64,000 bases of DNA, taken from positions 2,480,001 through 2,544,000 of the forward strand of contig OZ250185.1 in NCBI GenBank assembly GCA_965238265.1, read 5' to 3'. This DNA is from JAJDUF01 sp965238265. Lineage in GTDB: Bacteria > Chloroflexota > UBA11872 > UBA12225 > JAJDUF01. Shown here one piece after another: positions 49,522 through 57,713 of the stretch. The notes under the pieces were generated by a model that was given only the letters and a program-made list of their open reading frames with translations, searched no databases and was not told the DNA's origin. Made by a program: the position numbers and the translations under genes. Positions within the stretch are counted from its first letter, which is position 1, and each line of letters begins with the position of its first letter.

Positions 49522-51630
49522 ATGGCAGACGAGCAAGGGCTGACCGAAGCGCAAATCGCCGTACACTGGCGGGAAGAAGCGTATTACCATCCACCGGCGA
49601 GCTTCATTGGCCAGGCCAATGGCGCTGACCCGCGGCTCCATGAGCAGTTTCGGGAGGAGCTTTTTCCCGAATGCTTCAAGGCGTATGCCGACCTACTCAC
49701 CTGGGACAAGTATTGGCACACCACCCTCGACACCAGCAATGCGCCCTTCTGGAAGTGGTTTGTCGGTGGGCGGCTGAATGCCTCCTATAACTGCGTAGAC
49801 CGGCACCTTGAGCAGAACCGGAACAAGGCCGCCTTCATCTGGGTGCCGGAACCCGAAGATGAAGAGACGGTCACGCTCACGTACCAGGAGCTGTACGAAA
49901 GAGTCAACGAGTTCGCCGCGCTGCTGCAAGACTTCTGCGGCGTCAAGACCGGCGACAGGATCACCTTCCACCTGCCGATGACGCCGGAGTTGCCGATCGC
50001 CATGCTGGCGTGCGCCCGGCTCGGCGTGATCCACTCCGAGGTCTTTGGCGGGTTCAGCGGGAACGCTTGCGGGGACCGGATTGTCGACTCGGGTAGCAGT
50101 ATCCTGATTACGATGGACTCCTACTACCGCAACGGCGACCTGCTCGACCACAAAGTCAAAGCCGACGAAGCCGTGGCCGTGGCGGAGGCCGAGGGCGTCA
50201 AGGTGGACAAGGTCCTGGTGTGGCGGCGCTACCCCGGCAAATACTCCTCGCCAACGCCCATGGTGGAGGGACGCGATTACTTCGTTGACGAGGTACTCAA
50301 AGACTACCGCGGCGCCAAGGTAGAGCCGGTCTCGCTGCCTGCGGAAGCACCGCTCTTCCTCATGTATACGAGTGGCACCACCGGCCGACCGAAGGGGTGC
50401 CAGCACAGCACCGGTGGCTATCTGGCGTATGTCACCGGCACGGCGAAGTATTACCAGGACATTCACCCGGAAGACACCTACTGGTGCCTGGCCGACATCG
50501 GCTGGATCACCGGTCACTCCTACATCGTGTACGGTCCGCTGTCCCTGGGTGCATCGAGTGTGCTTTTCGAAGGCGTGCCGACCTATCCCGATCCCGGGCG
50601 GGCTTGGCGGATTGCCGAGCGGCTGGGGGTCAACATCTTCCACACCGCGCCGACGACGATCCGCATGTTACGCAAGGCCGGCCCCGACGAGCCGCAGAAG
50701 TACAACTACCACTTCAAGCACATGACGACGGTCGGCGAGCCAATCGAGCCGGAAGTATGGCGCTGGTACCACGAGGTCGTCGGCAAGGGCGAGGCCATCA
50801 TCGTTGATACGTGGTGGCAAACCGAGACCGGCGGCTTCCTCGGCAGCACCCTCCCGGCACTACAGCCGATGAAGCCGGGCAGCTGCGGGCCAGGGGTCCT
50901 GGGTATCTATCCGGCGGTCTACGACGAAAACGGCGACGAGGTCCCCGCCGGCAGCGGCAAGGCCGGCAACATCGTCATCAGAAATCCCTGGCCGGGCATC
51001 TTCCAGACAATCTGGGGACAGCCCGAGCGCTTTGTCGAGGTCTACTACGAGAAGTACTGCAAGGACAAGGACAGTACCGATTGGCGGGACTGGCCCTACT
51101 TCGCCGGGGACGGCGCCATGCAGGCCGCAGATGGCTACTTCCGTATTCTCGGCCGGGTAGACGATGTGATCAACGTGGCCGGTCACCGTCTGGGCACCAA
51201 GGAGCTAGAGTCTGCGGCGCTGACGGTAGACGAGGTTGCCGAGGCAGCGGCGGTGCCGGTCGTGGACGAGATCAGGGGTCGCGCCGTCGAAATCTACGCC
51301 GCGCTGAAGCCCGGTTTCGAGGCCGACGAGAAGGCCGCCGGCAAAGTGCGACAAGCCATCAGGACAGAGATCGGGCCAATCGCCACGCCCAAGCACGTGT
51401 GGCTCGTCCCGGACATGCCGAAGACGCGCTCCGGCAAGATCATGCGCCGCGTGATCGCCAGTATCTCCAACTTCACCGATGTTGGTGACATCACGACGTT
51501 GGCAAACCCGGAGATCGTTGAAGAAATCCAGAAGCACGTCCAGTCGGCGAAGGTCGCCCAAGGCGAGGCGCCGCAGGAGCTTTCGGCGACGGAGCTGGCC
51601 GAAATTCAACGGTTCGGCCAAGAAGAGTAG
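49522..51630 (+). CDS. acs: Acetyl-CoA synthetase (AMP-forming)
   Basis: 702 residues from ATG 49522 (GAGGAGGAA site). N-terminal ACS domain (YWHTTLDTSNAPFWKWFVGGRLNASYNCVDRHL), P-loop-like FLMYTSGTTGRPKG, IVDTWWQTETGGFLGSTLPA (acetate pocket and AMP), YFAGDGAMQAADGYFRILGRVDDVINVAGHRLG, and the catalytic Lys in MPKTRSGKIMRR, a site commonly acetylated. Makes acetyl-CoA from acetate, ATP and CoA. Somewhat longer than the 650-residue norm owing to N- and C-terminal extensions. Some related propionate-active forms cannot be excluded. Confidence 0.95.
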   Translation: MADEQGLTEAQIAVHWREEAYYHPPASFIGQANGADPRLHEQFREELFPECFKAYADLLTWDKYWHTTLDTSNAPFWKWFVGGRLNASYNCVDRHLEQNRNKAAFIWVPEPEDEETVTLTYQELYERVNEFAALLQDFCGVKTGDRITFHLPMTPELPIAMLACARLGVIHSEVFGGFSGNACGDRIVDSGSSILITMDSYYRNGDLLDHKVKADEAVAVAEAEGVKVDKVLVWRRYPGKYSSPTPMVEGRDYFVDEVLKDYRGAKVEPVSLPAEAPLFLMYTSGTTGRPKGCQHSTGGYLAYVTGTAKYYQDIHPEDTYWCLADIGWITGHSYIVYGPLSLGASSVLFEGVPTYPDPGRAWRIAERLGVNIFHTAPTTIRMLRKAGPDEPQKYNYHFKHMTTVGEPIEPEVWRWYHEVVGKGEAIIVDTWWQTETGGFLGSTLPALQPMKPGSCGPGVLGIYPAVYDENGDEVPAGSGKAGNIVIRNPWPGIFQTIWGQPERFVEVYYEKYCKDKDSTDWRDWPYFAGDGAMQAADGYFRILGRVDDVINVAGHRLGTKELESAALTVDEVAEAAAVPVVDEIRGRAVEIYAALKPGFEADEKAAGKVRQAIRTEIGPIATPKHVWLVPDMPKTRSGKIMRRVIASISNFTDVGDITTLANPEIVEEIQKHVQSAKVAQGEAPQELSATELAEIQRFGQEE

Positions 51631-51677
51631 CGGAGGCACCTCACCGCCGGCCCTACGTCCGCGATTCCCGCGCCAAC

Positions 51678-51738
51678 GTCATTCCCGCGCAGGCGAGAAT
51701 CCAGACTCCCTCTCCCACAGGGAGAGGGCTGGGGTGAG
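51678..51738. repeat. Composite palindromic repeat (family A joined to family B)
   Basis: gtcattcccgcgcaggcgag...aatccagac followed directly by ccctctcccacagggagagg with the ctggggtgagg tail; same architecture as 26354-26423. Confidence 0.75.
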
Positions 51739-51790
51739 GGCGGCCGGTGGTGAGGACAGCTAGGGATGAGGCACCCAGGAAGGCAGAGCC

Positions 51791-52963
51791 ATGATTGTGA
51801 ACGCGGTGCGCGCCTACCGCGTGCAAGTGCAGTTGACCGATCCCTTGCGAACAGGCCGAGGACCACTGCGCCAGCGCGACGACCTGCTGGTGGAGCTGGT
51901 CACGGACGACGGCCACTCGGGCTGGGGCAACGGCAGCGACTCCGACACAAGTTTGGCTGCCCTCGCCAGCGCGGCGCCGCACGTGCTGGGCGTTGACCTG
52001 CACCGGACCGATCCCCGCGCCCGATGGGCCGCTCTGAGCAAGGCGTTGCCCATCGGCCCCCTGAGCGCCGTAGATACCGCCTTGTGGGACCTGCGTGGCC
52101 AGGCGCTGGGTCAATCGGTTGCCAGTCTGCTCGGTACTGAGAGCGGCCACGTGCGCCCGCAGATTCGGGCCTACGCCACCGGCCTCTTCCGCCGCGAACG
52201 CTGGACCGCTGCCGAGCACGCCCGCGAGCTCGTGCGCGAAGCGGAGGGCTACGCGGCAGACGGCTTTGCCGCCATGAAACTGAAAACGGGGTTCGGCCTG
52301 GATGCCGACATCCGCCATACCGCCGCGATCCGGCACGCCATCGGCCCAGACATAGCCCTCTACGTGGACAGCAATGCCGCCTACACCCCGCAGCAATCCA
52401 TTGCCCTGGGCGAGGCAATCGCCGACTACGACATCGGCTGGATGGAAGAACCCACCGGACCAACAGACTGGGACGGCTATCATCAGGTCCGCACGGCGCT
52501 CCAGAGCCTCTCCGCGCCGATCACCGTCGCTGGCGGCGAGCAGCTCGGCGCAGCGAGCGACTTCACCGCCGGCTGCGACGCCGCGGCGTGGGACGTGGTC
52601 CAGCCCGACGTGGTTTCGGCCGGCGGGATCACCGGCATGTGGCGCTTGGGTGCGCTCGTGCGCGGCAAGGACATGGCGCTCGTGCCCCATTGCTTCCATA
52701 CCGGCATCGCGCTAGCGGCCACCCTGCACCTCCTCAGCGCCCAACCGCTCAATCCGCCAGGGCGCAGGCCGGCCTTCGCCTACGAACCGCTCCTGGAATA
52801 CGACCAAACGGAGCACCCTACCCGCCAGGACCTCGTGCGTCCGCTCATCAGCCAGCACAACGGGTACGTGCCGGTACCCGCCGCCCCCGGCCTCGGCATC
52901 ACCGTACAGCGCGATGTACTCGCCCGCTACACCACCGCCACCGAGACCGTCGCCACCCTCTAG
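51791..52963 (+). CDS. Enolase superfamily protein, KxK (muconate lactonizing/racemase) group
   Basis: 390 residues. Unlike the other two, it has the Lys-x-Lys motif (AAMKLKTGFG), with metal ligands in YVDSNAAYT, WMEEPTGPTD and GGEQLG, and a late VPHCFHTGIALAATLHL. The KxK group includes mandelate racemase, muconate lactonizing enzyme and several epimerases. It therefore probably performs racemisation, epimerisation or dehydration with different stereochemistry from its paralogues. ATG 51791 follows aaggcag. Confidence 0.92.
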   Translation: MIVNAVRAYRVQVQLTDPLRTGRGPLRQRDDLLVELVTDDGHSGWGNGSDSDTSLAALASAAPHVLGVDLHRTDPRARWAALSKALPIGPLSAVDTALWDLRGQALGQSVASLLGTESGHVRPQIRAYATGLFRRERWTAAEHARELVREAEGYAADGFAAMKLKTGFGLDADIRHTAAIRHAIGPDIALYVDSNAAYTPQQSIALGEAIADYDIGWMEEPTGPTDWDGYHQVRTALQSLSAPITVAGGEQLGAASDFTAGCDAAAWDVVQPDVVSAGGITGMWRLGALVRGKDMALVPHCFHTGIALAATLHLLSAQPLNPPGRRPAFAYEPLLEYDQTEHPTRQDLVRPLISQHNGYVPVPAAPGLGITVQRDVLARYTTATETVATL

Positions 52964-53002
52964 CCCAGATCACGCACAGGGCCACATGCGAGATGCCCGC
53001 AC

Positions 53003-53034
53003 CTTTTTGTCAGGGCAGGGGCCGGGGGTTAGGT
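53003..53034. repeat. Degenerate family B-prime repeat
   Basis: tttttgtcagggcaggggcc with the gggggttaggt tail; only one hairpin arm is clear. Confidence 0.4.
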
Positions 53035-53039
53035 CACAG

Positions 53040-53915
53040 TCAACCCGCCGCCTCCGTCGCCCGGAGGTAGCGTTCCAGCGCGTCTTCCCAGGGCGGCAGT
53101 GCGCTCCCCGTCGCCTGGGTGTACCGCTCCGACGACAGCACCGAGTACGGCGGGCGCTGTGCCCGTGCCCCGAACGCTGCCGTCGAGATCGGCGCAAGCT
53201 CCGGCGACAGGCCGGCCAGCGCAAAGATGCGCTGCGCGAGCTCGTACCAGGTCGTCTGTCCGGCGTTCGTGACGTGATAGAGGCCGAACGGAGCCTGCGC
53301 CGTCAGTAAGTGGCACACCGCCTGGGCCAGGTCGGCGGTGGCCGTGGGGGTGCAGTGCTGGTCATTGACGACCGAGATGGCCCGGCCAGCCCGTGCCAAG
53401 CGCAGCATCGTCTGGACAAAATTGCCGTTCCTGCTCGTGACACCGGCCACTCCGTACAGCCCGCAGCTACGGATGACGTAGTGCCGTGGGCACAGCACCC
53501 GGACCACGTATTCACCACCCAGTTTCGAGGCACCGTAGACGTTGAGCGGCGCCGGTAGGTCCGCTTCAGTCAACGGCTCCCGCTGCTCTGGCCCGCCATG
53601 CCCCCCGTACACGTAGTCCGTGCTAATCTGCACCAGCATTGCGCCGGTGTCGGCACACGCCCGCGCCACCTGCCCGGCTCCCCCGGCGTTCACGGCGAAG
53701 CTCTGCGCGATCTCGCCCTCCGCGTCGTCCACGCGCACGAACGCTGCGGTGTTGATAACGACATCGGGACGAGCCGCGCCGATCACCTCCTGAACCCGGT
53801 CGTTATCACAAATATCGAGTTGCTCGCGGCCCAAGAGCAGCAGCTCGTGCGCGGCAAACACGTGCCGGAGGTCATGGGCAAGCTGCCCCCGCGCCCCGGT
53901 GATGAGCACACGCAT
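53040..53915 (-). CDS. rfbD: dTDP-4-dehydrorhamnose reductase family protein
   Basis: 291 residues from ATG 53915 (GGAGGTGA site). Rossmann start MRVLITGARGQLAHDL, then LDICDNDRVQEVI, VINTAAFVRVDDAE, QISTDYVYGG and the catalytic Tyr-x-x-x-Lys in NVYGASKLGGE. The enzyme reduces dTDP-4-dehydro-L-rhamnose to dTDP-L-rhamnose for surface glycans. Its start shares one base with the stop of the upstream pseudouridine synthase gene (TGATG), so the two are coupled. No rfbA, B or C is nearby, so another role (the MAT2B-like branch) is possible. Confidence 0.88.
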   Translation of the reverse strand: MRVLITGARGQLAHDLRHVFAAHELLLLGREQLDICDNDRVQEVIGAARPDVVINTAAFVRVDDAEGEIAQSFAVNAGGAGQVARACADTGAMLVQISTDYVYGGHGGPEQREPLTEADLPAPLNVYGASKLGGEYVVRVLCPRHYVIRSCGLYGVAGVTSRNGNFVQTMLRLARAGRAISVVNDQHCTPTATADLAQAVCHLLTAQAPFGLYHVTNAGQTTWYELAQRIFALAGLSPELAPISTAAFGARAQRPPYSVLSSERYTQATGSALPPWEDALERYLRATEAAG

Positions 53916-54856
53916 CAGATCGTCACCTCCGCGCGACTCCCTGGGGCACCACCGCGCAGGCGGGCCAGAGCTGCGGCCAGATCGTCCGGCAGCGGCGCCG
54001 CAAACGTCGTCGGTTGGCCGGTGGACGGTAAGCGGATGACCAGCCGGCTGGCATGCAGAAACTGTCGCTCCAGACCCGGACACGAGTCACCCCGGCCATA
54101 GTTCGCATCCCCGGCCACCGGATGACCGATGTGCGCAAGGTGGACGCGGATTTGGTGCGTCCGGCCGGTCTCCGGCTGCACGCGCAGATAGGTGTGGCCG
54201 GACAGCGTTTCGAGGGTGCGATACCCGGTCGTGGCCGCGCGGCCCTGAGCGACGACGGCCATCCGCTGGCGATACCGGGGATTGCGGCCAACCGGTAAGC
54301 GGATGGTCCCGGCGGGCGGCTGCGGGTAGCCGACGACGACGGCGAGATAGTCCTTGTGCGCCGTGCGGTCCCGGAGCTGGCCGGCGACGGCCCGGAGCGC
54401 ACGCTCGTTTTTTGCCACGACCAGCACGCCCGACGTGTCCTTGTCCAGCCGGTGGACGATGCCGGGCCGCTCTTCGCCGCCAATGCCGGCCAGCTGGGGC
54501 GCGTAGGCGAGCAGCGCGTGGACCAACGTGCCCGTCTCGTGCCCCGGCGCCGGATGCACCACCACGCCGGCGGGCTTGTTCACGACCAGGAGATCGTCGT
54601 CCTCGAACAGCACGGCCAATGAACGGTGCTCCGGCGTGAGGCGCGAGGGGCGCGGCGCGGGAATGTGAACGTCAATCCGCTGGCCGCCGACCACGCGCAG
54701 CGCCGCGCGCGCGGTGCGCCCCCGAATCTGCACGTGGCCATCCGCGATCAGCCCTTGGATGCGCGTGCGACTGAGGTCCGGCAACACCGCGGCGAGATAG
54801 CGGTCGAGGCGCTGCGTGGCGGTGCCGTCCGGCACGACGACGGTATGGTCACTCAC
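53915..54856 (-). CDS. rluD: RluA-family 23S rRNA pseudouridine synthase
   Basis: 313 residues. N-terminal S4 RNA-binding domain (RLDRYLAAVLPDLSRTRIQGLIADGHVQIRGR), then the catalytic domain with VNKPAGVVVHPAPGH, the signature IVHRLDKDTSGVLVVAK (catalytic Asp), TGRTHQIRVHLAHIGHPVAGDANYG. It converts uridines to pseudouridine in the large rRNA. The gene name is by similarity of domain layout (S4 plus RluA); the exact target sites are not certain. Confidence 0.93.
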   Translation of the reverse strand: MSDHTVVVPDGTATQRLDRYLAAVLPDLSRTRIQGLIADGHVQIRGRTARAALRVVGGQRIDVHIPAPRPSRLTPEHRSLAVLFEDDDLLVVNKPAGVVVHPAPGHETGTLVHALLAYAPQLAGIGGEERPGIVHRLDKDTSGVLVVAKNERALRAVAGQLRDRTAHKDYLAVVVGYPQPPAGTIRLPVGRNPRYRQRMAVVAQGRAATTGYRTLETLSGHTYLRVQPETGRTHQIRVHLAHIGHPVAGDANYGRGDSCPGLERQFLHASRLVIRLPSTGQPTTFAAPLPDDLAAALARLRGGAPGSRAEVTI

Positions 54857-54996
54857 GGGTCAGAGCGCAGCCCGGGGCCGCCTCCCACGTGAGGGCAACC
54901 GGTCCGTCCTGCCGTGCCCACCTCTCGCCATGAACAGCCGCTCCACCGGGACGAGTACCCGTTTCCCCTTAGCGCCCGGCCCGTGCCGCTCATCAT

Positions 54997-55082
54997 GGTA
55001 GCGCGCTGGCTCTGCCCGGTGCCAGTCCCAGGCACCGGGCTACCCCTGGTATACTGTCTGCACGGGCCAGCGCGCGCTACCC
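54997..55082 (+). promoter_or_regulatory. lepB promoter embedded in nested inverted repeats
   Basis: TGgTATACT (55047-55055) is an extended -10. Just before it cccggtgcc/ggcaccggg (55015-55039) is a perfect 9-bp hairpin. Both lie inside outer arms ggtagcgcgctggc (54997-55010) and gccagcgcgcgctacc (55066-55081), near-perfect inverted copies with a 2-bp insertion. The promoter could be hidden or exposed by DNA or RNA structure. Confidence 0.55.
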
Positions 55083-55129
55083 CCAGGTAGGCGCATCGCC
55101 CGCAGCACTCCTCGGCTCCTACAGCAGCG

Positions 55130-55672
55130 ATGAAAGCCGTCATCCGCGACATCCTGGAGACGATCCTGCTCACGCTCATCATCTATTATGGCGTGCGCTT
55201 GGGCGTACAGAACTTCCGGGTGGAGGGCTTGAGCATGGCGCCAACCCTCCACGACAACCAGTACCTCATCGTCAACAAGCTGTCCTACCGCTTCGCAGAG
55301 CCGCAGCGCGGTGACATTGTGGTCTTCCGCTTCCCCCACGACCCCAGCCGGGACTTCATCAAGCGGATTATCGCCCTGCCCGGTGAGGTCATCGAAGTAC
55401 GCGACGGCCAGGTCTTCATCAACGAGCAGGTGCTTCAGGAGCCGTATGTGCGCTCCCCGCCGCTGTATAGCTACTCGCGCCGCACCGTGCCGCCCGGCGA
55501 ATACTTCGTCCTCGGCGACAATCGCAACAACAGCAGCGACTCGCGTTCCTGGGGGTGGCTGCCACAGGAGTATGTGATCGGCAAGGCGTGGCTCTCCTAT
55601 TGGCCGCTGGACTGGTTTGGCCCGCTCTCCCACTTCAACTCCGTGGCCGCCGCCGCGCCCGACCGGGCCTAG
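55130..55672 (+). CDS. lepB: Signal peptidase I
   Basis: 180 residues. One N-terminal membrane helix (about 8-27), catalytic Ser35 in RVEGLSMAPTL, Lys78 in DFIKRIIALPGE, and the family segment VLGDNRNNSSDSRSWG. It removes signal peptides from exported proteins such as the lipid-anchored binding proteins' non-lipoprotein counterparts. The short, single-helix form is typical of Gram-positive and Chloroflexota-type enzymes. SD is weak. Confidence 0.96.
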   Translation: MKAVIRDILETILLTLIIYYGVRLGVQNFRVEGLSMAPTLHDNQYLIVNKLSYRFAEPQRGDIVVFRFPHDPSRDFIKRIIALPGEVIEVRDGQVFINEQVLQEPYVRSPPLYSYSRRTVPPGEYFVLGDNRNNSSDSRSWGWLPQEYVIGKAWLSYWPLDWFGPLSHFNSVAAAAPDRA

Positions 55673-55709
55673 GGCGTGTCTGCAAAGTACCAGTCGGCCG
55701 GGGGCACGA

Positions 55710-55798
55710 CACCTACCCCCAAACCCCCTCCCTTCAGGGGAGGGGCCAACGGTCGCCATGCGGACTCCCCTTCCCTGGAGGGAAGGGGGTTAGGTCCA
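55710..55798. repeat. Two family B-prime palindromic repeats in opposite orientation
   Basis: cacctacccccaaaccccctcccttcagg... (55710-55747, tail left) and ccccttccctggagggaagg with ggttaggtcc (55762-55798, tail right), facing each other between convergent lepB and the HIT gene. Confidence 0.7.
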
Positions 55799-55800
55799 AT

Positions 55801-56307
55801 TCAATCCCCGGCGCCCTCGACCTCAGCCAAGCGTTGGCGCAGCCGGGCGGCCGTTGTGGTCAACAGCTCCGGGAGCACTTTTGTCCCGCCGATAACGGGC
55901 ATGAAGTTGGTATCGCCCTCCCAGCGTGGGACGAGATGCAAATGCAGGTGATCCACAATGCCGGCGCCGCCGACACTGCCGAGGTTCATCCCCATGTTGT
56001 AGCCGTGCGGCCCGGTGTCGGTCCGGAGCGCGCGGAGCGCACGTTGCGCGAGCGCCATCATCTCGCCACTCTCCTCCGCCGTGAGACTCTCCAGGTCCGC
56101 CGTATGCCGATAGGGAGCAATCAAGAGATGGCCAGGATTGTACGGATACACGTTCAGGATGATGAAAGCGTGCGCGCCGCGGTAGACGATATGGCGTCGC
56201 TCTTCCTCGGCCTGGTCCGGCTGCGGGGGGATACAGAAGACGCAGCCCGACGAGCGCTTGCTGCCCGTCACGTAGGCCATGCGCCAGGGACTCCAAAGCC
56301 GATCCAT
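55801..56307 (-). CDS. HIT family nucleotide hydrolase/transferase (Ap4A phosphorylase-like)
   Basis: 168 residues from MDRLWSPWRMAYV, the standard opening of this subgroup; a start 8 codons earlier is possible. Zinc Cys pair CVFC (Cys22, Cys25) and the histidine triad HLHLHLVPRW (His120, 122, 124). Members cleave Ap4A, Ap3A or AMP-linked substrates. The subgroup with WSPWRMAYV is widespread in Actinobacteria and Chloroflexota. Confidence 0.93.
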   Translation of the reverse strand: MDRLWSPWRMAYVTGSKRSSGCVFCIPPQPDQAEEERRHIVYRGAHAFIILNVYPYNPGHLLIAPYRHTADLESLTAEESGEMMALAQRALRALRTDTGPHGYNMGMNLGSVGGAGIVDHLHLHLVPRWEGDTNFMPVIGGTKVLPELLTTTAARLRQRLAEVEGAGD

Positions 56308-56366
56308 ACGTCGTACAATCGTACCATGCACCTGCCACCGCTAAACTGCCCGGCGAGGCGCGCGCC

Positions 56367-57191
56367 GTGACCTCCACCGGCGGCGCGAGGACCGCCCAAG
56401 CGCGACCGCCGGTGAAGCCACGGCTGCCCTGGCTCCACGCCGGAGCCGGTGCGCTGGGAATCGGCCTCTCACCCGACCAATTGGCCGCCTTCGATAACTA
56501 CCGCGAGGCGCTCCTGACCGCCAACCGGCACACCAATCTCACGGCAATCACCGACCCGGCGGAGGTAGAGATGCGGCACTTCGTAGACTCGCTCACGTGC
56601 CTGCTCGCGTGGCCAACGGTGACGGATCGCCCGGTGCGAGTGATTGATATTGGGGCCGGGGCCGGGTTCCCCGGGCTGCCGCTCAAGCTGATCCGTCCCC
56701 AAATCGGCCTCGCGCTGGTCGATTCGGTAGGGAAGAAGACCGCGTTCCTGGCCGACCTGGTACGCCGCCTCAACCTGGCGGCCGCTACAGTCCTCACGGC
56801 CCGCGCTGAAGACCTGGCCCGGCAGCAAGCCCAGCGTGAGCAGTACGATGTGGCGCTGGCGCGGGCAGTAGCGCCAGCACCCGTGCTGGTGGAATACACT
56901 CTGCCCTTCCTGCGGGTCGGCGGCCGCCTCATCGCCCAGAAAACGGCTCGGCAGGGGCCAGGTGAGCTGGCTGCCTGCCGGCGAGCCTGTGCGCTACTCG
57001 GCGGCGGGCCGCCGCGCCTGGTGCCAGTGACGCTATCACCACCTGCCGGTGACACGCCGCGACCGGCCCGCTACTTGGCAGAGGTACAGCAGGCCCTCTC
57101 GGGCCGCGTGCTGCTCGTCGTGGAGAAGCAGCAGCCCACCCCGGACGGCTACCCACGCCGCGCCGGGGTACCCGCAAAGCGCCCGCTGTGA
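56367..57191 (+). CDS. rsmG: 16S rRNA (guanine527-N7)-methyltransferase
   Basis: 274 residues from GTG 56367. SAM-binding VRVIDIGAGAGFPGLPLKL (about 90-108) follows NLTAITDPAEVEMRHFVDSL, a signature of RsmG. Later LVDSVGKKTAFLADLVRRL and ARAVAPAPVLVEYTLPFLRVGGRLIAQK. It methylates G527 of 16S rRNA. The N-terminus is about 30 residues longer than usual (TSTGGARTAQARPPVKPRLPW), so a downstream start cannot be excluded. A TACAAT at 56314-56319 may be its -10. Confidence 0.95.
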   Translation: MTSTGGARTAQARPPVKPRLPWLHAGAGALGIGLSPDQLAAFDNYREALLTANRHTNLTAITDPAEVEMRHFVDSLTCLLAWPTVTDRPVRVIDIGAGAGFPGLPLKLIRPQIGLALVDSVGKKTAFLADLVRRLNLAAATVLTARAEDLARQQAQREQYDVALARAVAPAPVLVEYTLPFLRVGGRLIAQKTARQGPGELAACRRACALLGGGPPRLVPVTLSPPAGDTPRPARYLAEVQQALSGRVLLVVEKQQPTPDGYPRRAGVPAKRPL

Positions 57192-57251
57192 GGCATAGGG
57201 CACCCGATCATTCGTGGCCGCGACACCAGCGGTGAGCCATCATGCTCACGC

Positions 57252-57713
57252 TTAGGACCTCATACTGGCCAGTCGAAGCACATCGTCCGCCGTGAAGTCC
57301 GCAACCGTAAGCTGCGGGTTCTGCTGGAACATCTCAATGGTCTGTGGTTGTAACTCCGCGTTCGGGTCCCCCCGCTCCATCCGCATCAGCACGGACCTCA
57401 GCCTGGCGTCGTGGCCCATAAGGAACTTGGAGCCGGGCCGGTTCGCTGCACCACACCCGCACAGGCAGTAGGGCGTCCCGCCATCTTCCGCTGGGGCCGT
57501 CTTAGTCAACTCGAATCGGACTACCGCCCGGTCTGCATTATGGATATGACGAAGGTGCAGACCGAGTTCCCGCGAGGCATAGGTCAAGCGACGCCTGATA
57601 GCCTGCGGTGAATCACCGCTATCGAGCGGCAAGTCAATGGGAGTATTAAGCTCGCACGTCTGGATGAACGCCCTGTACGGGGTAAGGTCAATACCCTCCG
57701 TCCGCCCCGTCAC
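57252..57713 (-). CDS. Small Cys-motif protein coupled to a DUF262 defence gene
   Basis: 153 residues, starting with ATGA overlap at the end of the DUF262 gene, so it is translated as its partner. Residues about 9-70 (LTPYRAFIQTCELNTPIDLPLDSGDSPQAIRRRLTYASRELGLHLRHIH) resemble the C-terminal domain of the nuclease-like protein at 22862. A compact CLCGCGAANRPGSKFLMGHDARL motif follows (about 84-106), a possible zinc knuckle. A helical C-terminus ends the protein. No family name known to me. By coupling it is probably an accessory or specificity subunit. Confidence 0.8.
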   Translation of the reverse strand: MTGRTEGIDLTPYRAFIQTCELNTPIDLPLDSGDSPQAIRRRLTYASRELGLHLRHIHNADRAVVRFELTKTAPAEDGGTPYCLCGCGAANRPGSKFLMGHDARLRSVLMRMERGDPNAELQPQTIEMFQQNPQLTVADFTADDVLRLASMRS

